A stretch of 6,612 nt of DNA. Origin: Burkholderiales bacterium. GTDB taxonomy: Bacteria > Pseudomonadota > Gammaproteobacteria > Burkholderiales > Casimicrobiaceae. The translations under genes were made by a program, and so were the position numbers. Shown here one piece after another: positions 1 through 5,847 of the stretch (position 1 is the stretch's first letter; every line of letters starts with the position of its first letter). Below the pieces are notes generated by a model. That model was not told the origin of the DNA. It worked only from the letters and a program-made list of their open reading frames with translations, and did no database searches. The stretch is taken from the NCBI GenBank assembly GCA_025354075.1, contig JANXNO010000542.1, positions 1 through 6,612 of the forward strand. Direction: 5' to 3'.

Positions 1-73
1 CGTTTGACGGCCATGGAAATTTTTTTAGGTGGTTAGCCTTTTGTGGACGTAAATCAGCTTGAACGTGTGACAT
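1..73 (-). CDS. Possible start of a small ORF running off the left edge (weak)
   Basis: An ATG at 73-71 on the minus strand opens a frame that stays open for 24 codons to the window edge; it begins MSHVQADLRPQKANHL and is rich in Lys, Pro and Asn. A purine-rich GTGAGAAAA lies directly upstream but is too close to be a convincing ribosome binding site. It would be co-oriented with the four genes to its right and begin about 315 bp after kinase A ends. The product is not recognised, and 24 open codons in AT-richer DNA can occur by chance. It is listed only because it touches the edge and cannot be closed from this window. Confidence 0.15.
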   Translation of the reverse strand, partial: MSHVQADLRPQKANHLKKFPWPSN

Positions 74-107
74 TTTTCTCACGCGGCAGCAGAAGTCGGG
101 TGCTGTT

Positions 108-164
108 GGCAGCGATAGACGACCTACAAGCAAGGTCAGATCGCTGCCGGGGCTGCTCCTACAA
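108..164. repeat. REP-like palindromic element with GTAG heads
   Basis: A perfect 9-bp inverted repeat, GGCAGCGAT (108-116) and ATCGCTGCC (140-148), encloses a second small stem, GACC (121-124) with GGTC (134-137). The right arm continues into 142-164, which on the minus strand reads TTGTAGGAGCAGCC followed by CCGGCAGCG. This has the GTAG tetranucleotide head followed by an imperfect GC-rich hairpin, typical of the REP elements mobilised by RAYT transposases in Pseudomonas and Xanthomonadaceae. A second GTAG lies in the same orientation at 123-126. No RAYT gene is present, so if this is a REP it was placed in trans. Such elements sit between genes and can form stem-loops in transcripts; here it lies downstream of kinase A. 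Confidence 0.5.
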
Positions 165-387
165 CGCGAATCGCTGCGGGAATGCCTGATATTCGGCTGT
201 AGCTAATTACTCGCCAGCAATGGCGCTTTCACCTACGTGCTTGATCTTTGCTATCAGCTTTCGCTCATAATCCTTATTATATTGGGGCTGAATGCCAAAA
301 ACGTTAAATATCGACTTGCCAACTAAATGACGTCTAGTCCCAATTAAATTGCGACTTTACGCCAAAAGCTATAAATAGAAATGACGG
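165..387. other. Gene-free AT-richer spacer downstream of kinase A
   Basis: No credible coding sequence is seen on either strand; the frames are short and lack ribosome binding sites. It contains a small hairpin with 5-bp arms and a GCAA loop (CGCCA 212-216, TGGCG 221-225), not followed by a T tract in either direction, so it is not a standard intrinsic terminator. It also holds two copies of a short motif at 303-317 and 343-357 (listed separately) and a near-palindromic CTATAAATAG at 369-378 just after the kinase A stop. No clear terminator for kinase A was found. Confidence 0.5.
303..363. repeat. Two copies of a short motif, 40 bp apart
   Basis: Two related 15-mers occur on the plus strand: GTTAAATATCGACTT (303-317) and ATTAAATTGCGACTT (343-357), differing at three or four positions and offset by exactly 40 bp. 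Both continue into a GCC within the next few bases. A third, shorter relative (CATTAATTCGACTTTGGC, 4057-4074) lies upstream of sigma factor A. The consensus on the minus strand is roughly GGC, then AAGTCG, two variable bases, then ATTTAA. Function is unknown; a regulator-binding site or decayed repeat are both possible. Confidence 0.35.
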
Positions 388-3252
388 CTAAAAACCAAAC
401 CACAACGGTGCGAGCGGCGTTTGCACCGGGCGCTGTCCGCGAGCCTGCAGGACGGCGCGTGCACGGTCAGGCGCGCGTGGTGTGTCGAGCATGGCCTCAG
501 TGTAGGCAAGAGTGTGAAAGATGATGTGCGCAGCGGGATAGCGGGCGGTGGCTAACGTGCGCGCCTCGGCGAGTTCAGCGCGCGCCGCAGGCGCTTGATC
601 GTTCATGGCGAGCAGATAGGCGTTAAGCAGTCGCGCGGGTGCGGAGCTTTTGTATGCAGCGGTCGAAGTGATGTTTTGCAGCACCCGCAATGCGGCGGCG
701 GCATCGCCGGCTCGGGCTGCGGAACACGCCTCGGTGGCGACTAACCAGAAGAACTCTGGCGAACTGGTAGGGAGCGCCAGTGCCGCCGCCAGTGCCTGCG
801 TTCGCGGCAACACACTCGGCGCTTGCGCAGACATCGTGTTGTCAAGCATCACCATTTGCAGCGATAGCAGCACGCGCAGCACGGTGCGTTGCGGCGGTTG
901 GTCGCTCGCGGGCAGCAGCGTGAGCGCGCGCTGAGCGAAAGCGGTCGCGCGCGTTGGGTCGCCGCTCAACTGCGCACACACGGCAACCTTGGCGATCGCG
1001 TCAAGGGTCAGCGGGTGCGTCGCGCCGGACACGCGCACGCGCCGCTCGGCGAGCGTCTCGTAGCGTGCAGCGCAGTCGCCGTAGCGTCCCGCCTGACGCA
1101 AGAATTCTCCGGAAAACCACAGCGTTTTTAGTGTGCGTTCGGCGTCCGGCCCGATAAATTCAGTGAGCTCGGTCATCACGGCGTCCATGCGCGGCAGTGC
1201 CTCGGCAAGCCGTCCATTGCGCACTAGTGCAACGGCCAGGTTCGCGCGGATGGTCAGCGCGTCGGAGCGTTTGCCCACGGGCGGTTGTTTCAGCAATGGT
1301 TCAATGGCGAGCAGTAGTTCGATTTCTTCGCGAGTTGCACCCCGCGCGGCAGCACTCACGGCGCGTGAATTTTCAATTTCTACGTACAGCCAATCCTGGT
1401 CGCCACGTTCACGCAACACAGCGTCGCGGGCGGACGTGATCAGAGGGGCGATGAGCGCGAACTTGCCTTGCTTCTGATAGGCATAGGCAAGATTAATTTT
1501 GCCCATCACGGTGCTTTCGCTTGCGGCACCCTCAACGCGCTCCAGCACGCCAACGGAGGCCAGCGAGTAGCGTTCGGCCTCGGGGAAATTTTCAATTTCC
1601 ATGTAAGCGCGTGCCAGCAGATTGAGCAGGCGCGCGTGCTCAACGGCGTTCGAGCCGTACTTGCGTTCAGCGGCAGCGGCGGCGTCCTGCAACAGAGGAA
1701 TAGCGGTTTTTGGTTGTGACAGGCCCAGGTAGCTGCGACCGAACACCGCACGCAGCTCCGCGAGCGTATCGGGCTCGTTGGCAAATTGAACGGCAACAGA
1801 TTTCGCGCCGGTATCCAGCAGGTCGCGAGCGCTGAGGGCGTCACCCTTGGCGTGCTCCGGGTCAGCGCTTTCGAACAGCGTAATGACATAGCGACTCATG
1901 GCTGTGGCTTTAGCGGCCTCGGATTGCGCAACACTTCGCTGCCACAGCGCGACGCTCAGCGCAGCAAGGATCGCGGCGATTGCCACGCCGCTGGTTGTTG
2001 CCAGTTTCCAGTTGCGCTTGAACCACAGCTGGTTGCGATAGCTGCGGTCTTCGCCTCGGATGGAAATGGGTGTCTGCGTGAGCCAGGCGTCGAGGTCAGC
2101 GGCCAATGCGCTCGCGGTCGCGTAGCGTTCTGTGGGTGCTTTGCGCAGTGATTTTGCGATGATAGCGTCGAGATCGCCTCGCAGGTTTTGGCTGTCGGTG
2201 GGCGGCACTATTTGATCGGCGTCGGGTTGTTTGCTCTTCTGCGCCTGTGGCCCGAGGGCATGGGCAGACGTGGCAACGACCGACGTGGACGCCCGCGGTG
2301 CCTCCGCATGAACCGCCGCATATTCCAGCGCTGCGCGGTTGGTACTTTCTGCAAACGGACGCTGCCCGGTGAGCAGATGAAACAGTATCGCGCCGAGAGA
2401 ATACACATCGCTCGCCGCCACGGTCGGCTCACCGAGAATCTGTTCGGGTGCGGCATATTCGAGCGTTAAGCCACGACCCGTTAACTGGGTCAAATTCGGT
2501 GTCGATTCATTCTGGCTCGCCTCATCCAGCGCCGCTGCAATTCCAAAATCGAGCAGTTTCGCCGTGCCGTTTTCGGTCACCAGCACGTTCGATGGCTTCA
2601 AGTCGCGATGCAGCACGAGCTGGCTATGCGCATGCTCGACGGCACGCGTCAAATCGCGAATCAAACGCACGCGATCCGCCACCGTCGGCGCACTGGCCGC
2701 TGCGTACGAAAGTAGCGGCAAACCCTGCACCAGCTCAAGCACGATGAACGCGAGATTGCTGGCCACCCCGGCGTCAAGCAAGCGCGCAATGTTTGGATGA
2801 TTGAGCCGCGCCAACACTGCGCGTTCGCGCGCAAACCGCGCCGCGAGTTTGTCAGCTGGCAAATCACTACGCAAAATTTTGATGGCCGCAGTGCCCTGAA
2901 ACAGGCCGTCGCTGCGAACCGCGCGCCACACTTCACCCATGCCGCCCTGGCCGATCTTTTCGCTGAGCGTCCATGCGCCAAACGTCGCGCCCGTGCTGTC
3001 ACGTGACGCCTGGTTGACGAGCGCAAGGTTGAGCAACGAGGTGAACGGCGCAGCGTTCGGCATGCTGGTCGCTGAGTTTGTTTCGTCGACGCCGGGCAAC
3101 AAGCGCGCAAGTTCAGCGCCTAGCTCTGCGTCCTCGGCGGTAGTTTTTTCGAGCAACGCGGCGCGCTCACCGGCATCAAGATCATACGCCACATCGAGCA
3201 GCGCGGAGATGCGAGCCCATGAGTCTGGCCGGACGTTAAACGGGGTGGTCAT
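388..3252 (-). CDS. Membrane Ser/Thr protein kinase A with C-terminal TPR domain
   Basis: A 954-residue Hanks-type Ser/Thr kinase. Residues 1-90 form the N-terminal domain usual in sigma-linked kinases (a segment like LLDVAYDLDAGERAALL). The catalytic core spans about 92-390: glycine loop IGQGGMGEVW (100-109), ATP-binding Lys125, likely helix-C Glu143, HRDLKPSN (215-222, catalytic Asp217), DFG (235-237) and APE (268-270), so it looks active. Threonines 251, 255, 258 and 263 lie in the activation loop. A basic stretch LWFKRNWK precedes one transmembrane helix (417-437), predicting the kinase inside and the rest in the periplasm. Residues 475-900 hold about five or six TPR-like repeats of near 40 residues, a likely signal- or protein-binding domain. 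ATG at 3252 is chosen because its MTTP start matches MTEP of kinase B; no Shine-Dalgarno is visible, and ATG 3348, overlapping sigma A, is possible. It lies 79 bp after sigma A, presumably co-transcribed with it, and probably phosphorylates it. Confidence 0.93.
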   Translation of the reverse strand: MTTPFNVRPDSWARISALLDVAYDLDAGERAALLEKTTAEDAELGAELARLLPGVDETNSATSMPNAAPFTSLLNLALVNQASRDSTGATFGAWTLSEKIGQGGMGEVWRAVRSDGLFQGTAAIKILRSDLPADKLAARFARERAVLARLNHPNIARLLDAGVASNLAFIVLELVQGLPLLSYAAASAPTVADRVRLIRDLTRAVEHAHSQLVLHRDLKPSNVLVTENGTAKLLDFGIAAALDEASQNESTPNLTQLTGRGLTLEYAAPEQILGEPTVAASDVYSLGAILFHLLTGQRPFAESTNRAALEYAAVHAEAPRASTSVVATSAHALGPQAQKSKQPDADQIVPPTDSQNLRGDLDAIIAKSLRKAPTERYATASALAADLDAWLTQTPISIRGEDRSYRNQLWFKRNWKLATTSGVAIAAILAALSVALWQRSVAQSEAAKATAMSRYVITLFESADPEHAKGDALSARDLLDTGAKSVAVQFANEPDTLAELRAVFGRSYLGLSQPKTAIPLLQDAAAAAERKYGSNAVEHARLLNLLARAYMEIENFPEAERYSLASVGVLERVEGAASESTVMGKINLAYAYQKQGKFALIAPLITSARDAVLRERGDQDWLYVEIENSRAVSAAARGATREEIELLLAIEPLLKQPPVGKRSDALTIRANLAVALVRNGRLAEALPRMDAVMTELTEFIGPDAERTLKTLWFSGEFLRQAGRYGDCAARYETLAERRVRVSGATHPLTLDAIAKVAVCAQLSGDPTRATAFAQRALTLLPASDQPPQRTVLRVLLSLQMVMLDNTMSAQAPSVLPRTQALAAALALPTSSPEFFWLVATEACSAARAGDAAAALRVLQNITSTAAYKSSAPARLLNAYLLAMNDQAPAARAELAEARTLATARYPAAHIIFHTLAYTEAMLDTPRAPDRARAVLQARGQRPVQTPLAPLWFGF

Positions 3253-3331
3253 TGCTTGCGCGAGTGCCGCGGTTGTATGTAGGGGCGGCTCTGCCGCGGC
3301 TACGAGGGGTGTGGTTGAAAGACGTAAACGG

Positions 3332-3970
3332 CTAACCCGCGCCGACATCGTTGGGCGCGACCGACGCCGTGCCCAACGCCTGCGCCAGAAGCGCGCGCGC
3401 CTTCGACAGCTCGCGATTGACCGTGCGCTCGGTGATGCCCAGTTCCGCGCCGACCTCGGCGCAGGCCAGCCCTGAAAACACATGCATTTCGACGATTTGG
3501 TAGAGCCGTTCGTCGAATGTTTTGAGTTGCTCCAGCGCGCGGTCGAGGTCGATTAAATCGGTGCCTTCCATCCACGCGGCGGGCATAGCGTCGGCATGAG
3601 ACATCGTCAGCAACGTCACGCCACCACCGCGCTTTTCGGCGTCGCGTTCGCGCACAAAATCAATCACGATGGAGCGCAGCACTTTGCCCACATAAGCAAA
3701 AAACTGCACCCGAGTTTGTCCCTGCAGGCCCTCGCGCTCGGCCATGCGCATGAAACCCTCGTGAACCAGTGCCGTGGCGTTCAAGCCGGTCACGCCGCCG
3801 GCCTGCGCCAACCGGGTGCGGGCGAGCCGCTTGATTTCCGGGTAAAGCTCGGCGAACAGGGCGCGCATCGCGTCGGCGTCGCGGCTGGCAGCGCGTTGCA
3901 CGAGGAGGGTGGGGGTGGCAGGCGGATCGTTGGCGGGGATAGACAGCAAAAAAACCTCTCTTGCCCTCAT
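3332..3970 (-). CDS. ECF sigma factor A (kinase-associated, TIGR02999/ECF43-like)
   Basis: A 212-residue ECF-type RNA polymerase sigma factor that should direct polymerase to a small regulon. Region 2 spans about 21-115: TLLVQRAASRDADAMRALF, then ATALVHEGFMRM (65-76, region 2.2), then FFAYVGKVLRSIVIDFVRERD (91-110, regions 2.3-2.4, -10 recognition). Region 4 spans about 142-200 with a helix-turn-helix around GAELGITERTVNRELSKARA (-35 recognition). Region 2.2 lacks the acidic cluster that normally contacts the polymerase clamp and has Thr66 nearby, as in sigma factors controlled by kinases. No anti-sigma gene is adjacent; the downstream kinase A is the likely regulator. Start choice: ATG at 3970 lies in a leader block shared with sigma B, but a TTG at 3949, five bases after AGAGAGG, has a better ribosome binding site and would remove seven residues. 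Confidence 0.93.
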   Translation of the reverse strand: MRAREVFLLSIPANDPPATPTLLVQRAASRDADAMRALFAELYPEIKRLARTRLAQAGGVTGLNATALVHEGFMRMAEREGLQGQTRVQFFAYVGKVLRSIVIDFVRERDAEKRGGGVTLLTMSHADAMPAAWMEGTDLIDLDRALEQLKTFDERLYQIVEMHVFSGLACAEVGAELGITERTVNRELSKARALLAQALGTASVAPNDVGAG

Positions 3971-3983
3971 TCTGCAATGGAAC
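3968..3983 (-). promoter_or_regulatory. Leader block shared by both sigma genes (copy A)
   Basis: The plus-strand sequence CATTCTGCAATGGAAC matches CATTTTGCAATGGATC before sigma B at 14 of 16 positions. On the minus strand it reads TTCCATTGCAGAATG and ends in the ATG of the longer sigma A frame. The surrounding leader sequence is otherwise poorly conserved. It may be remnant of the ancestral leader or a site for translational control. Confidence 0.4.
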
Positions 3984-3998
3984 GGCGTTTAGACTATT

Positions 3999-4009
3999 TG
4001 TGTTACACA
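3999..4009. promoter_or_regulatory. Small palindrome upstream of sigma factor A
   Basis: TGTGT-T-ACACA is a perfect palindrome of 5-bp arms around one central base, 29-39 bp upstream of the sigma A ATG at 3970. Its position would suit an operator or a site within the 5' leader. Short palindromes of this size occur by chance and no counterpart was found upstream of sigma B. Confidence 0.2.
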
Positions 4010-4056
4010 GCTTTTTTGGAGATGCCCATTCAATAAGGGCCTACAACACAAAAAGG

Positions 4057-4074
4057 CATTAATTCGACTTTGGC
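4057..4074. repeat. Third copy of the AAGTCG-type motif
   Basis: CATTAATTCGACTTTGGC on the plus strand resembles the two motif copies at 303-363 (ATTAAATTGCGACTT and GTTAAATATCGACTT) with two bases fewer in the AT stretch. On the minus strand it reads GCCAAAGTCGAATTAATG and lies about 90-105 bp upstream of the sigma A start. This could be a regulator site or a chance resemblance of AT-rich DNA. Confidence 0.25.
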
Positions 4075-4146
4075 AAAAAACGCTGCTAAGCCCACGTTCA
4101 AAGGGCATTTCAATAATAAGTTGCATCTCAACTGTCCGGCGTATGC

Positions 4147-4172
4147 CAGCTTTGCTTGGCTGTCGAAAGCTG
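4147..4172 (-). other. Stem-loop just after the kinase B stop codon
   Basis: CAGCTTT (4147-4153) and AAAGCTG (4166-4172) form a 7-bp perfect stem with a 12-base loop, starting one base after the TAG of kinase B. On the minus strand it is followed by GCATACGCCGG, not a T tract, so it does not meet the criteria of an intrinsic terminator. It could stabilise the 3' end of the module B transcript or give partial termination. Confidence 0.35.
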
Positions 4173-4173
4173 C

Positions 4174-5790
4174 CTACTTGGCAAGCAGCGCCGCGTTGGC
4201 CTCAAGCTGCGCTGCTTTCGCTTCGTCGTTGCGACCTAATGCGTCGAGCGCGCGGGCGCGGGTGGCTTGCAGCTTGCCATAAATAGCGCTGTCTTTGCCG
4301 TATTTGGCCAGCGTGAGCTGCGCCATTTCGTCGAGCCGCAGCAGCGCATCGCTGGGGCGCCCACTGCGCAGCAACAGCTCAGCGTGTTGCCGTCGGGCGT
4401 TGAGCGTGGCTTCGCCGTCGGCGCTGGCCAGCGCGGGCAGCTGCGCCATGACGGTGTCGAGCTGGCGGGTGGCCATGTCGGCCGTGCTCACTGCCTTGCC
4501 GGTTTGCCACAAACTCAGGCCGAGCGCTGCCACGACGGCGGCGACGGACGCAGCCACCGCGCTGGTCAACTTCCAATGCCGTTTGAACCATAACCGCGTG
4601 GCGTGCGAGCGCTCTCCGACATGCCTTGAGGTGGGAAGCTGTGTCATCCACGCGTCAAGGTCAGCGGCCAGCGCGCTGGCGGTCGGATAACGCTCATCGG
4701 GAGCGAGGCGCATGGCGCGGCTGATGATGGCGTCGAGATCGCCGCGCAGTCGTTGCGCGTCCAGTGGCGGTGCAATCTGGTCGACGTTGGGCTTGGCGCC
4801 TTTTTCACGAACGAGGGTGGCCGACGCGAGCGGCGGGTCGTTGTGCGCCACGGCGTACTCAAGCGCTGCCCGGGTGCTGCTGCCAGCGAACGGCCGGTTG
4901 CCGGTACACAAATGAAACAACAGTACGCCGAGCGAGTACACGTCACTGGCGGGCATGGTGGCGTCGCCCGTGACCTGTTCGGGTGAGGCGTATTCGAGGG
5001 TCAGGCCGCGCCCGGTGAGTTGCGTGAGCTTGGTCATCGGCTCGCTGGTCGCGTCGTCGAGCACGCCGGCGATGCCAAAGTCGAGCAGCTTGATTTGCCC
5101 GTCCTGGGTGACCAGCACGTTCGACGGCTTCAAGTCGCGATGCAACACCAGCTGGTTGTGCGCATGCTCCACCGCGAGCGTGATGTCGCGCACCAGGCGC
5201 AGGCGGCTCTCCAGCGTGGGCGCGTGCGCCGACACGTAGTCGAGCAGGGGCGTGCCGTTGATCAGCTCCAGCACGATAAACGCTTGCCCGTCTTCCACGC
5301 CGGCATCGAGCAGCCGCGCGATGCTTGGGTGATTGAGCCGCGCTAGCACCACGCGTTCGCGCGCGAAGCGGCGGCGCAACGCGTCGTGCGGCAGGTCGAC
5401 CCGCAGCAGCTTGATCGCTACGGCGGCCTTGTATAAACCGTCACTACGGATCGCTCGCCACACCTCGCCCATGCCGCCGCGCCCGAGGCACGATTCGAGC
5501 GTCCACGCGCCGAATTTGCGTCCCGCCTTGTAGCCTGAGACCGGCTCTGCGAGCGCCTCGCCGAGCACCGCGTTGAACGGCGATTGCGCCAGCGGAGCCG
5601 TTTTGTCGACACTCGCGGCTGCCACCAGCAAGGCGACCAGCTCGCTCGCCACTGCGGGCTCGGAGGCCCACAGCGTACGGATGAACGCGATGCGTTTACT
5701 CTCGTCAAGATCAATGACGACGTCAAACAGATCCGACACGCGTTGCCACAGTTCGGGCGGCAATTGCGAGAGTTTCAGCGGCTCAGTCAT
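4174..5790 (-). CDS. Membrane Ser/Thr protein kinase B with short C-terminal tail
   Basis: A 538-residue Hanks-type Ser/Thr kinase, paralogue of kinase A. The N-terminal domain (1-90) includes LFDVVIDLDESKRIAFI. The core (about 94-382) is complete: glycine loop LGRGGMGEVW (102-111), Lys127, HRDLKPSN (217-224, catalytic Asp219), DFG (237-239) and SPE (269-271) in place of APE. The activation-loop segment LTQLTGRGLTLEYA is identical to that of kinase A. A basic LWFKRHWK precedes one transmembrane helix (408-428). The outer part is only about 110 residues, with one or two TPR-like hairpins (around 466-496 and 507-536), against about 500 in kinase A. ATG at 5790 is preferred because MTEP aligns with the kinase A start; an upstream in-frame TTG at 5829 would add 13 residues. 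No Shine-Dalgarno is visible. It starts 57 bp after sigma B, suggesting a two-gene operon in which it controls sigma B. Confidence 0.93.
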   Translation of the reverse strand: MTEPLKLSQLPPELWQRVSDLFDVVIDLDESKRIAFIRTLWASEPAVASELVALLVAAASVDKTAPLAQSPFNAVLGEALAEPVSGYKAGRKFGAWTLESCLGRGGMGEVWRAIRSDGLYKAAVAIKLLRVDLPHDALRRRFARERVVLARLNHPSIARLLDAGVEDGQAFIVLELINGTPLLDYVSAHAPTLESRLRLVRDITLAVEHAHNQLVLHRDLKPSNVLVTQDGQIKLLDFGIAGVLDDATSEPMTKLTQLTGRGLTLEYASPEQVTGDATMPASDVYSLGVLLFHLCTGNRPFAGSSTRAALEYAVAHNDPPLASATLVREKGAKPNVDQIAPPLDAQRLRGDLDAIISRAMRLAPDERYPTASALAADLDAWMTQLPTSRHVGERSHATRLWFKRHWKLTSAVAASVAAVVAALGLSLWQTGKAVSTADMATRQLDTVMAQLPALASADGEATLNARRQHAELLLRSGRPSDALLRLDEMAQLTLAKYGKDSAIYGKLQATRARALDALGRNDEAKAAQLEANAALLAK

Positions 5791-5847
5791 GGCGCGACGG
5801 ACGGGGATGGCTGCGGATGCATTTCCCAATATCGGGATCGCACGAGG

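Larger units (their letters stand above)
3971..4173. other. Spacer between the two modules, likely holding a promoter for module A
   Basis: This 203-bp AT-richer spacer separates the kinase B stop from sigma A. It has no coding sequence. It holds the leader block, the TGTGTTACACA palindrome, the short motif at 4057-4074 and a weak GCCC/GGGC hairpin (4024-4027 with 4037-4040). Its length and base composition make a separate promoter for module A likely, but no convincing -35/-10 pair for housekeeping sigma or a typical ECF GAAC/CGTC pair could be assigned. Read-through from kinase B cannot be excluded. Confidence 0.4.

Noticed and set aside
212..225. Intrinsic terminator at the CGCCA-GCAA-TGGCG hairpin
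   Set aside because: The 5-bp stem lacks a T tract downstream in either direction and lies over 160 bp after the kinase A stop.
303..309. GTTAAAT matching the integron attC core GTTRRRY
   Set aside because: No matching RYYYAAC core or paired L-type boxes were found at a suitable distance on either strand, and the genes are not cassette-like.
2939..3475. Plus-strand open frame of 178 codons opposite the kinase A N-terminus and sigma A
   Set aside because: It is antisense to conserved coding sequence and shows no family motif; its length is explained by codon bias of the true genes.
3253..3483. Longest possible N-terminal extension of kinase A, 77 residues upstream of MTTP
   Set aside because: It runs through the sigma A coding region in another frame, is Arg/Ala-rich as expected for a shadow, has no counterpart in kinase B, and the MTTP/MTEP starts of the paralogues align.
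4021..4130. Housekeeping or ECF promoter for sigma A
   Set aside because: Candidates such as TTGCCA or TTGAAC as -35 had no acceptable -10 at the right distance, so no promoter boxes were called.
4147..4172. Intrinsic terminator for kinase B
   Set aside because: The stem is only 7 bp with a 12-base loop and is not followed by a T tract on the minus strand, so it is listed only as a stem-loop.
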